A stretch of DNA of 64,000 nt from Roseobacter cerasinus (GTDB taxonomy: Bacteria > Pseudomonadota > Alphaproteobacteria > Rhodobacterales > Rhodobacteraceae), in contig NZ_BLIV01000008.1 in NCBI RefSeq assembly GCF_009811755.1, forward strand, positions 62,001 to 126,000. The letters are read 5' to 3'. Positions 1 to 8,640 of the stretch are shown one piece after another (within the stretch, counting starts at the first letter, position 1; each line of letters opens with the position of its first letter). The position numbers and the translations under genes are program-made. The notes under the pieces are model-generated. The model was not told the DNA's origin, ran no database searches, and worked only from the letters and a program-made list of their open reading frames with translations.

Positions 1-2303
1 TGGAAGATCAAAGGCGATTTGGTATCGATCTCCGCTCGGGAAGCCTCCATGAAAGATCGGGCCAGCTCCCAGAAACTCGCCGACGGATCGCCGTTGAAAA
101 TGACCGGCGAGACGCCGGAAAACAGGCCCACGGACTCCTGCGCCCTGTCTCCACCCGGGATGAACCGGCGCAGGCTGAAATCCATAGGTACATAGTATTT
201 CTCCTTCGGCCCGAAGGACGATTTGGAGAAATGCAGCATCGCGCATTGGATCGCGGCGGCATAGGCGCCGCCCACGGTCACACCCTGCGCGCGGCACGCA
301 GCTGTGATCTTGTCAAAATTTGCCGGATCGCCATCGTGGAAGTGGCAGTCGGTTACCATCTGCGCGCCCTTTTTCAGACGCCCTGCAATGGGCAGCGTGC
401 TCCACTCGGCAAAACGGGTGCGGGCGCGGATAAAGCTCTCGCGGTGGATCAACCCCACGATCTTTTCCAGCAGGTTGACTTTGGGTGCGCTGACCAGTGC
501 CGCTTCGGTTGGGGGCAGATCAGGGCCAAGATCTTCGCCCGCGCAGTGCCGGGCAAAGTCGTGCAACAGCCGCATCAGCGATACGCCGTCAATCACCGCA
601 TGCTGCGCGTTCAGAATGACGTGGCCGCTTTCCGGCAACCAGGTCAAACGGAACATGTAACCCTCGGACAGATCAAAAAGGTGATTGACCTCGCGTTCCG
701 CCACCTCTTCCCAGAAAGGCCGAGCCTCCGCGTCACGACCCTGCGCGGGGCGTTCCTCGCGGACGTGCAGCCGGGTCTGATCGGCGGGCTGGTATTCAAA
801 GACCGGGCGCTTGTCGCGACCTTCAGGCCAGACGACGCGCGCCCGCAGCCCCGGATGGCGCTGTTGCAGCGCACTGGCGGCGTCAAACACCTGCGCAAAA
901 TCGAAAATGCCATCGATCTGCGCCACGATGATGTCAGAAATGCGGGTTTGCGCCATGACCAGTTCGAACCCCCGCAACGGGCGTGTGGGTGGCGTGGCTG
1001 TTGTGGTGTCGGTCTGCTGTAGCTTGGTCATGAGTGCCAATCCTCTCTCCCGGCGCCGCAAGGCACGCACGCCGGATATGCTCTGAGTTCCGTCAAATGT
1101 GGTTTGAAGAAGGGACAGCGCCGATGCAGTCTCGCCCTGGCCCGCGAGGGCCTTGGCATAGCCGTGCACAAACCGCGCCTTGGGGTAGCCGTAGGTCTCG
1201 GCGGTCTCATACGCCGTTTCGAAGTACCGTACCGCTGCCAGCGGATCGCCACCGCCCAAAAGCCGGGGCAGTCTGAGCTGCAAAAGCCCCGCGCAGTAAT
1301 TCAGATACGCATGGGTCCCGTCCTGCGCGAGGGCGGCCTCCAGAAGGGTCTTATAATAGCCCAACTCGAACACCGCGCGATAAAGCGGCAAGTCCCCCAC
1401 CCGGAAGCCCACCGCGCGCAGCTCCTGCAAATCGAGGTCAAAGTTAGTTTGCCGCAGAATGTTCTTGGCCGAGGTAATCTGCAGCACACGCGCGGCATCC
1501 TGGCGGGTGATCAGCTCCGCTCCTTGATCCAGCAGGTCTTCGAGGTCGTCATCGGCCCGTCGGGCCACTGCTGAGACTTCGGCAGAGACCTGCTGTGCGA
1601 CCTCCTGGTCCGAGACTGTGCGAAAGGCGGTGCTATGGATCCACCCCCGGACCTCGTCACAGATCCGGCGCGCGACCTCCTGTGGGTCCGCGCCTGCAAA
1701 TCGCTGGCTGCGTGGGTCGATGGGGGCGCCAAAAACGATGCTGCCGGTTTCACCCGCTTTGAACCGCAGGCTTCCCTTGGGCAAAACATTGGCAAAGTTG
1801 CGCACGGTGACCGGCAGGATTGGAACCCCGAGATCAACCGCGAGGTTGAACGCCCCGTACCGGAAGGGGTGCAGCATCGTTCCGTCAGACCGTGTGCCCT
1901 CAGGGTAGATCACCACCGCCTCGCCCCGCTGCAACAGGGCCGTCATACGCGCATAGGTGTCAGCCTTGGCGGCCGGATCAATCGGAACCGCGCCGCCCGC
2001 AACCTGCAGGAAGGCGACAAGCGGATTTGTCAGCGCCTTTATGTTGGTGGGGATCCGCACCTTGCGCCCGGTGAGCTTCCAGACCAGCGCGGTGATCGCA
2101 AAGCCATCGAAATAGCTTTGGTGGTTGGGCACAATGATCACCGGGCCGGTCCTTGGGATGTGCTCCGACCCCGCGAAATACTTCAGATGCGTTTCAAGCT
2201 TTCGGTCGAGGTAGGACAGGAGCATGCGAAAGACGGCTGCATGCGCCTGCCGTATGATGCGGCTCTCATTGCCAACATCCGGGATCGAAGAGGGGGCCAA
2301 CAT
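1..2303 (-). CDS. PlsC acyltransferase fused to a condensation-type acyltransferase (3' end outside window)
   Basis: One frame runs without a stop from the ATG at 2303 to the window edge (over 765 codons). Residues about 40-230 are a PlsC/AGPAT domain, with the HX4D motif in NHQSYFD and the EGTRS block in YPEGTRSDG. Residues about 250-420 are helical with TPR-like repeats. From about 425 the sequence is a condensation/PapA-type acyltransferase with the HxxxDG catalytic motif as HAVIDG near residue 567. An internal ATG at 1031 (MTKLQQ) could mark where a second gene was once joined, but the frame reads straight through it. Known family chemistry: PlsC moves acyl groups from acyl-ACP or acyl-CoA to glycerol phosphate; HxxxDG enzymes form esters or amides. 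The joint product (a complex or unusual lipid) is inference. The gene starts 10 bp after the ribB stop, so the two are probably co-transcribed. Confidence 0.8.
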   Translation of the reverse strand, partial: MLAPSSIPDVGNESRIIRQAHAAVFRMLLSYLDRKLETHLKYFAGSEHIPRTGPVIIVPNHQSYFDGFAITALVWKLTGRKVRIPTNIKALTNPLVAFLQVAGGAVPIDPAAKADTYARMTALLQRGEAVVIYPEGTRSDGTMLHPFRYGAFNLAVDLGVPILPVTVRNFANVLPKGSLRFKAGETGSIVFGAPIDPRSQRFAGADPQEVARRICDEVRGWIHSTAFRTVSDQEVAQQVSAEVSAVARRADDDLEDLLDQGAELITRQDAARVLQITSAKNILRQTNFDLDLQELRAVGFRVGDLPLYRAVFELGYYKTLLEAALAQDGTHAYLNYCAGLLQLRLPRLLGGGDPLAAVRYFETAYETAETYGYPKARFVHGYAKALAGQGETASALSLLQTTFDGTQSISGVRALRRRERGLALMTKLQQTDTTTATPPTRPLRGFELVMAQTRISDIIVAQIDGIFDFAQVFDAASALQQRHPGLRARVVWPEGRDKRPVFEYQPADQTRLHVREERPAQGRDAEARPFWEEVAEREVNHLFDLSEGYMFRLTWLPESGHVILNAQHAVIDGVSLMRLLHDFARHCAGEDLGPDLPPTEAALVSAPKVNLLEKIVGLIHRESFIRARTRFAEWSTLPIAGRLKKGAQMVTDCHFHDGDPANFDKITAACRAQGVTVGGAYAAAIQCAMLHFSKSSFGPKEKYYVPMDFSLRRFIPGGDRAQESVGLFSGVSPVIFNGDPSASFWELARSFMEASRAEIDTKSPLIF

Positions 2304-2312
2304 CACGTCGGC

Positions 2313-2966
2313 TCAGACCGGTTCGAGGTCGAACTGACCGACGTATTTGCAAAGATCGTCGATGGTCACATAGGTGATCCCGAATTTCTTCGCCATCTCA
2401 AGCAGCTCTGGGCGCCGCGCCATTTCGCCATCCTCTCGGATCACTTCGACGATGACCGCGGCATGATGCTGCAATCCGGCCAGACGGCAGAGCTCCACGC
2501 CCGCCTCCGTGTGACCCCGCCGCGCCTTGAGATACCCCGGCCGCGCAACCAGCGGGAACATGTGACCCGGCGCCTGCAAATCGGTGGCCTTATAGGTGTC
2601 GCTGACCACGACCTCGATGGTCTTGGCCCGGTCCCAGGCCGAAATGCCGGTGGTCACCCCATGAGCGGGCGTTGCATCCACGCTGGCGGTAAAGGCCGTG
2701 CCAAGGTGATCACCGTTACGCTCCACCATTGGGGTCAGCCCCTTCTGCCGCGCGATCTCGTCCGAGACCGACAGGCAGACCAGCCCCTTACCTTCGGTGA
2801 TCATGAAATTGATCGCCTCAGGCGTGGCGTGTTCTGCGGCGATGACAAGATCGCCCTCGTTTTCGCGATCCTCGTCATCGGAAACGAGTAGGAATTTGCC
2901 TTCTTTGAACTCTCTGACAGCCTTTTCGATCAGCTGCGTTCGATCTAGCGATAAAACATCAAGCAC
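2313..2966 (-). CDS. ribB: 3,4-dihydroxy-2-butanone 4-phosphate synthase
   Basis: A 217-aa protein of RibB length. It converts ribulose 5-phosphate to 3,4-dihydroxy-2-butanone 4-phosphate plus formate, the four-carbon branch of riboflavin synthesis, in the cytosol. Visible signatures are the acidic DDEDRENEGD loop (residues about 30-39), the HGVTTGISAWDRA segment and RRGHTEAGVEL. There is no GTP cyclohydrolase II (RibA) extension. The start is a GTG at 2966 preceded by an AAGGA-type ribosome binding site about 8 nt upstream. Several positions differ from typical RibB (for example LQHHAAVIVEV after the GHTEA block), so it may be a paralogue dedicated to this locus. The fused acyltransferase follows 10 bp downstream, and luxR is transcribed divergently. 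Confidence 0.9.
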   Translation of the reverse strand: MLDVLSLDRTQLIEKAVREFKEGKFLLVSDDEDRENEGDLVIAAEHATPEAINFMITEGKGLVCLSVSDEIARQKGLTPMVERNGDHLGTAFTASVDATPAHGVTTGISAWDRAKTIEVVVSDTYKATDLQAPGHMFPLVARPGYLKARRGHTEAGVELCRLAGLQHHAAVIVEVIREDGEMARRPELLEMAKKFGITYVTIDDLCKYVGQFDLEPV

Positions 2967-3145
2967 CGACGTATTCCTTTGAGGTTGTTGCTACGAATAG
3001 CTGCAGCATGAAGAGCGACATGCTGCGAAAACATCCCCATTCCGGCGGTGTCGGTTACGGTTCATACAATTGTGGGATTGAATCGCTCTAAAGCACCCAA
3101 GGACGGTTGGCATTCGAGAAGATCAACAGGTATAAAAATACTAAT

Positions 3146-3162
3146 TTCTACTTATGATAGAA
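3146..3162. promoter_or_regulatory. Imperfect dyad upstream of luxR
   Basis: TTCTACTTATGATAGAA has TTCTA/TAGAA arms and lies about 14 bp before the GTG start of luxR, in an AT-rich stretch between ribB and luxR. It could be an operator or just part of the leader; its 3' half overlaps a possible ribosome binding site (AGAAG). Confidence 0.25.
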
Positions 3163-3175
3163 GAATCATGCCATT

Positions 3176-3880
3176 GTGTCAGACACATTAAACAAGACGC
3201 TCGACCGGATCGTTGAGGCAAACGCGACAGCGGATGCCATCCGGATCGTTCAGGACAACTACGCGCATGACTTCACCACCTTTCATCTGCTGGCGAATCC
3301 GGCAGAGAAGCTGGACAACCCTTTCGTGCGCACGACCTATCCAGACGCCTGGGTCACGCATTACCTACTGAACAACTATGCTGTGGTCGATCCGGTGGTT
3401 GAACGCGCGCTTTCTGAGGGCGAATCCTTCGGCTGGCACGAGTTGCCCCCCTCCCCCAAGGCGCAGGGCATGCTGAAAGCGGCGGAGCAATACGGCGTTG
3501 GTCAATCCGGCTACAGCTTTGTCTATCAGGACAGTCGCGGCAGGCGGGGCCTGTTCAGCCTGAATTCCCGCATGCCAAGGCGGGAGTGGATCGGATATAT
3601 CGAACCGCTGGTCGATGATTTCGAGACGATGTTGCCGATCCTGCAGGCCAAGGCTGTTTCGGAAGCAGCAGCAGAAAGCCACGACGCACCGCAGCTTACC
3701 CGCCGGGAATGTGAGTGCCTGCGGCTGTCGTCCGAGGGCAAATCCTACTCGGAAATCGCCATTATCCTGTCTTTGTCAGAACATACGGTGCGCAGCTATC
3801 TCAAGCTCGCACGGATCAAGCTGGATTGTGTGACGCTGGCGCAGGCGGTGGCAAAGGCGGTTCGGATGCGGATCATCTGA
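3176..3880 (+). CDS. LuxR-family quorum-sensing transcription regulator
   Basis: A 234-aa protein. The N-terminal autoinducer-binding domain (residues about 20-165) keeps the usual ligand-pocket landmarks: W and Y in DAWVTHYLLNNY, the DP pair in VVDPVV, and FGW. The C-terminal LuxR HTH (residues about 170-234) begins LTRRECECLRLSSEGKSYSE and contains SEHTVRSYLK. Binding an acyl-homoserine lactone and then DNA is established for the family; the partner is presumably the LuxI encoded 0.6 kb away. The start is taken as GTG at 3176; an ATG at 3168 is out of frame. The gene is divergent from ribB, and the luxI gene is on the other strand beyond an unknown ORF. Confidence 0.9.
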   Translation: MSDTLNKTLDRIVEANATADAIRIVQDNYAHDFTTFHLLANPAEKLDNPFVRTTYPDAWVTHYLLNNYAVVDPVVERALSEGESFGWHELPPSPKAQGMLKAAEQYGVGQSGYSFVYQDSRGRRGLFSLNSRMPRREWIGYIEPLVDDFETMLPILQAKAVSEAAAESHDAPQLTRRECECLRLSSEGKSYSEIAIILSLSEHTVRSYLKLARIKLDCVTLAQAVAKAVRMRII

Positions 3881-3889
3881 TACCAGGCC

Positions 3890-4444
3890 TCAGCGGCGCC
3901 GCGCCCGCCGTCTGAGGGTAAGGAGGGCGGCCAACCGCGCTTCGGCCTGCGGCCCGTCGATGCGGCAGGCCTGCTCAAAACAAGTGGCCCCAAGCTCTGG
4001 CGCGCCCGCATCTTCGTGGATCAAACAGAGCGCCACTTGCGCCTCTAAGGCTAACAATGGTGGAAAGTCAGTAGAGGAAGCTGATATTTCAAACGCCCGA
4101 AGAAATTCATGGGCTTGCGCATGATCAGAGTCGCCAGGACCCAGCCGCGCCCAGGCCAGCCCATTGATCAGCTGGATTTTCAGAGCAGTGGACTGATCCG
4201 CCCGGTGCAACGCGTCTCGCGCGATCTGCAAAGCATTTCGGCGATAAAGTAGGTCATTCACAGCCAATCCGGCGTCGGTTTGCACAATGATCAGAAGAGC
4301 GGCTTTGCAGCCCAAAAGCAAACCGTCCGGGCCTATATCGCTAAGCTGTTTCTCGACAATACCAAGACACCGCTCGGCCTCGCGCACGCCATTGAGGTGG
4401 GCCTGCAAAAAGAGGTCGAGCGGATCGGGTTCGGATAAGGACAT
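3890..4444 (-). CDS. Hypothetical protein, helical/TPR-like
   Basis: A 184-aa protein of unknown function. It is Ala/Leu-rich and helical, with spaced A-x-x-x-L patterns that suggest short TPR-type repeats (for example LQIARDALHRADQST and FLRAFEISASS). No signal peptide, membrane segment or catalytic motif is visible. It ends 10 bp from the convergent luxR stop and begins just after the luxI terminator. It therefore lies between the two quorum-sensing genes and may belong to the same locus. Start at 4444 is tentative because the ribosome binding site is weak. Confidence 0.6.
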   Translation of the reverse strand: MSLSEPDPLDLFLQAHLNGVREAERCLGIVEKQLSDIGPDGLLLGCKAALLIIVQTDAGLAVNDLLYRRNALQIARDALHRADQSTALKIQLINGLAWARLGPGDSDHAQAHEFLRAFEISASSTDFPPLLALEAQVALCLIHEDAGAPELGATCFEQACRIDGPQAEARLAALLTLRRRARRR

Positions 4445-4452
4445 AATTATAA

Positions 4453-4474
4453 CCCGCCCTTTTCGAGGGGCGGG
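4453..4474 (-). terminator. Rho-independent terminator of luxI
   Basis: A GC-rich hairpin with CCCGCCC/GGGCGGG arms around a short loop, followed on the minus strand by TTATAATTAT. It lies just past the luxI stop codon at 4484. Confidence 0.65.
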
Positions 4475-4483
4475 CCTTTCAGG

Positions 4484-5167
4484 TTAGCCGCTCAATGCCA
4501 TGTTGGGCACCGCAGCAGGGGTATAGGTCGGAAGTCGTTGGAAGGTTTTGGGCAGGGTGACGACGGGCAGATCGATGCCGATGCTTCGCCGCATCTTTGC
4601 CAGCACCTGCATCGACACTTCGAAGGAGGCACAGCAGACCGGGCGCGCGCCATAACCGTCGGCCTTGCCATGCATGACATAATCAAGCCCGGCCCGGCGG
4701 TAGACCCGGCTCATCGCAGGCTCGAAATTCGAAACCATCCGACGCGCCCCAAGCGCCAGACAAACCTCGCAGAGCGCCAGAAACAAAAAATTGAACCCCG
4801 CCCCAGGTGCCAGCGTCGGAAAGTCACGCGCGATCAGATCGTCATCGATGCACATCCGTGTCCCTTCAAGAATGTCATCGCCAATCAGTTCCGGCGCGTG
4901 GTTGTGGGTGGCGCCAAAGACGTCATATAGCAATGTCGGAGCAGTGGTCGGCAAAAGCCGGATCAGACCGTAAAGCGTGCGGCGATCCGGGCTGCACCAC
5001 ATGAGATACTGCACTTTGTCATTGTCATATTCGTCGAATTCCATGTTGCCGGTGATCGGCACGTCCCAGCCGAGCTGGTCGTGGAACACCTTCTTGCGAA
5101 GGCGAAAGGCAGCCTTGAGAAGCGGAAGGTTGTGAGCAAAGTCTTGAGATTGTATCAAAGTAAACAT
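4484..5167 (-). CDS. LuxI-family acyl-homoserine-lactone synthase
   Basis: A 227-aa protein that makes an acyl-HSL signal from S-adenosylmethionine and acyl-ACP. The family pattern is clear: RLRKKVFHDQLGWDV near residues 22-36 (R, F and W of the SAM site), EFDEYD with its invariant Asp residues, and GLIRLLPTT. The start is the ATG at 5167 because an AAGGAG site sits 9 nt upstream; the upstream in-frame GTG at 5188 would include that site. A terminator follows directly, so it is probably monocistronic. The cognate receptor is presumably the LuxR at 3176, although the two are not adjacent. Confidence 0.92.
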   Translation of the reverse strand: MFTLIQSQDFAHNLPLLKAAFRLRKKVFHDQLGWDVPITGNMEFDEYDNDKVQYLMWCSPDRRTLYGLIRLLPTTAPTLLYDVFGATHNHAPELIGDDILEGTRMCIDDDLIARDFPTLAPGAGFNFLFLALCEVCLALGARRMVSNFEPAMSRVYRRAGLDYVMHGKADGYGARPVCCASFEVSMQVLAKMRRSIGIDLPVVTLPKTFQRLPTYTPAAVPNMALSG

Positions 5168-5188
5168 TGGGTGGCTCCTTGTTGTCAC

Positions 5189-5609
5189 CCAATCTGAAAC
5201 AGCAAATAATTCAGTCGATTAGTCCCTCATTGCGACTGGCACTTAAGCCGTGCACGATTGAGGGTATGGCCAAATTCACCGATTTGAAGTAGCGCTTTCT
5301 GCATCGCAGCAAGCAGCGCGTATTTTCGCCGCCGGGCGTTTGGTGCCAACGACTTCCGGGACAGATGCGCCTGCCAACGCAGACCAGCTTAGGCTGTATC
5401 GGCGCAGACGAATCGACCCACGGCGCTCTCCCACTCCAACGTGACCCGCAGCCGCGCAGAAATCCGCTCATGACCACGCGATGACCTGAAGTGCCATCGA
5501 CCCGCGCGCCCTGCTGTCTTCTGACCCGGGTTGCCGAGACACCCTGTTGGAAACGCACCCAAGGCTCGTTACAGTCCTTATCAGATGTGAACCCAGGGAG
5601 GGGGCAAAC
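5189..5609. other. Intergenic region between luxI and cytochrome c
   Basis: About 420 bp. It must hold the luxI promoter (minus strand) and the cytochrome c promoter (plus strand). Minus-strand frames around 5230-5480 look weakly coding but are interrupted, and I recognise no family. I found no convincing lux box by eye. Confidence 0.5.
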
Positions 5610-5957
5610 ATGACCAAACACGTCATTCTGGCCGCGGTGCTCGGTCTTTTGAGTGGCCCCATCTGGGCTGAGACCAAGGCCGAGGATACCGGCGCAGGGG
5701 TCGAAGTGGACATGGCAGCGGCCGAAAAGATCTTCCGCAAGTCGTGTCGTGCCTGTCACGGCAACAAGGCGCAAGGTGCGGCAAGCTATCCGAAACTCTC
5801 GGACAAGGATCCCGCCTATATTGCGGAAAAGCTTGAGATCTATCGCTCGGGGGAGCGGATCGGGCCAAACTCGATCCTGATGATCCAGCATGCGAAGAAG
5901 CTGTCCGACGAGGATATTTCAAACCTCTCGGTCTATGTCGCCACGGCGTTTGACTAG
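5610..5957 (+). CDS. Small exported c-type cytochrome
   Basis: A 115-aa precursor. An N-terminal signal peptide (MTKHVILAAVLGLLSGPIWA) leads to a class I cytochrome c domain with the haem attachment motif CRACH and a distal methionine region (SILMIQHAKKLSDEDI). It is predicted to be a periplasmic electron carrier. The ATG at 5610 is chosen because a strong purine-rich site (GGGAGGGGG) precedes it and the signal peptide starts there; an upstream in-frame ATG at 5547 adds only non-conserved residues. It stands alone between the quorum-sensing locus and an ATPase, so its redox partner is unknown. Confidence 0.88.
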   Translation: MTKHVILAAVLGLLSGPIWAETKAEDTGAGVEVDMAAAEKIFRKSCRACHGNKAQGAASYPKLSDKDPAYIAEKLEIYRSGERIGPNSILMIQHAKKLSDEDISNLSVYVATAFD

Positions 5958-6094
5958 GACCTGTATCCGTCAGTCATTTTGAGCCTCTCACGTCTGACGC
6001 GATTTACGGAGCGCATTGGCAGTTGCGGCAAGCTGGTGTGATTTTCCAGCTGCCTGTCGCGCCCTTTTCAGAGATCCAACCTCTCCCGGCACCG

Positions 6095-7327
6095 TCAAAC
6101 CGCCTGCGCGTCCCATAAATTAGAAACAGGCACCGCGGCCAGTCGCTCTCCGAACGGAACAACATCGGCGCCATCATAGAGCACCGCCCCAAACGCAAAC
6201 CGGTCGCCACATGCGTCTGCCAAAGTCTTCAAGCCTTTGAAATCCGACGCGCGAACGGTGGCGGATGCCTTGACCTCGATGCCCGCAATCGCGCCATCGT
6301 CTCGTTCCAGAACAATGTCCACCTCGCGCATCTCCTGGTCCCGGTAGTGATAGGGCGCGAGACGCAAATCCGTCCCGGTCATCAGCTTGCGCACCTCCGA
6401 GAACACAAAGCTCTCCAGCAGCACCCCTGCCAAGTCTCTGTTTTTCCGGACCTTCTCGAATGTCAGCCCACGCGTCGCCGCGAGAAGCGCTGTGTCCAGA
6501 AAATGCAGCTTGGCGGTTTTCGTGATCCGCTTGATGGCGTTGGTGTACCACGGCTGAAGCGTCGAGATCAAAAAGACCTGTTCCAGCAGCCCGACATAGC
6601 GTTGGCCTGTCTTGTGGCTCACGTTGATGCTCGAGCCAAACTGCGAATAATTCACCAATTGACCTGAATGTTCCGCAAGAAACCGGACGAATTTTGGCAG
6701 CTCGGTCAACTTCTCGACCTCCGCAATGTCCCTCAGATCACGGGTCAGCACCGACGTCAGATAAGAGCGCGCCCAATCCCGCCGACGCCGCTCGCCCCCG
6801 CGCGACAGCGCCTCCGGAAACCCGCCCTGCAGAATAATGTCGAGAAGCTCATCGCCCAAAACCGGGGCCTGGGGCGCGCGCAGGTGCCCCTCAAAGAGCT
6901 GGTTCAAAAATGTCGGCTGCACGCCCGCAAGCTCGGCACGGGCAAGCGGCAACATGGGCAGCGTCTCGATACGCCCGGCCAGGCTGTCTGCGACTTTCGG
7001 CAATGTCAGCACATTGGCTGATCCGGTCAGCAGGAACCGCCCGGGGCGATAGTCCTCGTCGATGGATTTCTTGATCGCCAAAAGCAGATCCGGCGCCCGT
7101 TGAACCTCGTCGATGGTGGCAATGTCCAGACCGCGGATGAACCCGGCGGGATCGGCGCGTGCAGCGTCCAGGACTGTCTGGTCGTCCAGGGTGATATAGC
7201 GACGCGCCTCGCCGCCCACGGTCTGCACCAGGGTTGTTTTGCCCGCGCGCCGTGGCCCCACAACCAAAACCACCGGTGTGTCGCTAAGTGCCTCGCGCAG
7301 ACGGGGGTCAAGAAGGCGTGGGTACAT
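6095..7327 (-). CDS. AAA-type ATP-binding protein with DUF4143 domain
   Basis: A 410-aa protein of the AAA_14/DUF4143 family. The N-terminal P-loop is GPRRAGKTT (residues about 24-32), Walker B is ATIDEVQ, and the sensor segment is LLTGSAN. The C-terminal half is DUF4143-like, with a nuclease-fold-like tail (EVDIVLERDDG and AGIEVKASATV, resembling a PD-(D/E)XK core of E/D...ExK). Members are widespread in bacteria and archaea, often in accessory regions, and their cellular role is not settled. It appears intact and isolated, with no partner gene. Confidence 0.85.
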   Translation of the reverse strand: MYPRLLDPRLREALSDTPVVLVVGPRRAGKTTLVQTVGGEARRYITLDDQTVLDAARADPAGFIRGLDIATIDEVQRAPDLLLAIKKSIDEDYRPGRFLLTGSANVLTLPKVADSLAGRIETLPMLPLARAELAGVQPTFLNQLFEGHLRAPQAPVLGDELLDIILQGGFPEALSRGGERRRRDWARSYLTSVLTRDLRDIAEVEKLTELPKFVRFLAEHSGQLVNYSQFGSSINVSHKTGQRYVGLLEQVFLISTLQPWYTNAIKRITKTAKLHFLDTALLAATRGLTFEKVRKNRDLAGVLLESFVFSEVRKLMTGTDLRLAPYHYRDQEMREVDIVLERDDGAIAGIEVKASATVRASDFKGLKTLADACGDRFAFGAVLYDGADVVPFGERLAAVPVSNLWDAQAV

Positions 7328-7524
7328 GGTCCGATACGGCCCGGAATTTGAACATCTAGCTTCCGGTAATTGGAAATCAGGTACCTGTCAATTGGAAGTG
7401 AGATCTCAGGCGCCACTGTACCCTGATTAATCGCATTATATGGATTGGATGCTTTTTTGGGCGGTTTTTGTACCCTCAATTACGACATATCCATAGGGTG
7501 CCACATCAGCGCATGACATAGCTT

Positions 7525-7893
7525 TCATGCTTCCAGATCGCATCGGCTCGGGCCAGAAGCGCTTGACGATTTGCCGGGAGCCCAAGTTCCGAGATGGCCT
7601 GTCGCGCTGCGGTTAGTGCGTTCTCTGATGCTTTTGGTCGTCTGGGGTGACCTGATATGGTTGGTATCCGCAGCCTGTTTTAGAGCCATGGCACCGCGAG
7701 CGACGCGGATACGCAGCCTGTCCGAGATACTATCGTCCGAATGTTTCGCAACAAGGACCTGACCGCAAGTTTCGCATGTCAGTGACCAAGCAAAGCGCCA
7801 GTGCCGTAAGATCACGCTGGGCGTTTGGGCCATACACTTCGTACAGACCTGGAAGTCATCGTCCGATATGAAGATGCATCGTATCTGGAAGGA
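7525..7893 (-). pseudogene. TniQ-like zinc-ribbon remnant
   Basis: On the minus strand a short open segment reads FQVCTKCMAQTPSVILRHWR and then FAWSLTCETCGQVL. This is the CxxC...W-R-x-x-W...C layout of the TniQ zinc ribbon, compare CPHCPAEM...FRCPVHG in the intact TniQ at 62 kb. A stop (TGA at 7896-7894) closes the frame upstream and there is no N-terminal half. It is a probable fossil of a Tn7/Tn5053-type transposon. The assignment rests on motif resemblance only. The surrounding 7328-7524 and 7894-8027 hold nothing else recognised. Confidence 0.45.
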
Positions 7894-8027
7894 TCATGGT
7901 GAAACGGGCTTGGCAAGCGCCGCAACCAGAACCGACCAGCGCCGTGCGCGAAACACTTGCCATAGCGCAAGGCGTTCCCTTTGGTGTCGTGGGCGCCAAC
8001 TTCAGTGCTGCTTTCAAATAAGAACTC

Positions 8028-8640
8028 TCAAGCGCGCGCGATGTTCAGACGATTGCCATCGCTATCAAATAGGTGGACGCCGTCGCGTGGGAGATCGACG
8101 CTGATCTGTCGATGCCCGTTCTGATCCAAACGGACGGACGAGGCGATGAGCATCCTGGTTCCGGCGACAGAAACGTCGAGAATCGTCCGGTCACCGGTAC
8201 ATTCCGATCGCACAACATTTGCCGGATATGCACCGTCGCCGACGTTTTTGTGTACGATGATGTCTTCGGGGCGGATGCCAAGCGTTACCGGGCCGTCATG
8301 CGAGATATCCATGGGCAGCGCGACGCTAAGCTCACCTGCAACAAAAGAGGCGATCGATCCTCCGACAATGTGACCTTCGACAAGATTGATTGGCGGCGAG
8401 CCGACAAAACTCCCCACAAATGTGTTCGAAGGCCTGTCGTAAAGCTCAAGAGGTGTGGCGAACTGCTCGATGCGACCGTCGTTCATCAGCATGATGCGGT
8501 CTGCCATCGTCATTGCTTCGACCTGATCATGTGTGACGTAGATCGCCGTTGTGCCGAGTTCTTGTTGCAAGGTGCGAATATCAGAGCGCATCTGGACCCG
8601 GAGCTTGGCGTCAAGATTTGACAATGGCTCAGCGCCACAA
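8028..8640 (-). pseudogene. CUT1 sugar ABC transporter ATPase, 5' half deleted
   Basis: What remains is the C-terminal half of a MalK/UgpC-type ATPase. It starts inside Walker B (EPLSNLDAKLRVQMRSD), followed by the H-loop (IYVTHDQVEAMTMADR) and the regulatory OB-fold domain (SPPINLVEG and LGIRPEDIIVHK). The Walker A, Q-loop and signature motif are missing. The segment is joined near 8625-8645 to the truncated permease gene upstream, out of frame, which points to one deletion spanning both genes. It cannot hydrolyse ATP as it stands. Confidence 0.85.

Noticed and set aside
231-1022. Long plus-strand ORF opposite the acyltransferase fusion
   Set aside because: It lies antisense to a frame with clear catalytic motifs; its composition is typical of a GC-rich shadow.
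1-1031. Separate gene starting at the ATG at 1031
   Set aside because: No stop separates it from the upstream PlsC frame and it is exactly in phase, so it is treated as one fused protein, though an internal start cannot be excluded.
1635-2891. 418-aa plus-strand ORF over ribB and the PlsC domain
   Set aside because: Antisense to two genes with recognisable domains; no domain of its own.
5211-5891. 226-aa minus-strand ORF overlapping cytochrome c
   Set aside because: Overlaps the cytochrome gene antisense; the remaining part has no family resemblance.
7896-8018. 40-aa plus-strand ORF (MVKRAWQAPQPEPTSAVRET...)
   Set aside because: Looks coding-like but is too short, has no ribosome binding site and no recognised family; may be debris from the ABC operon region.
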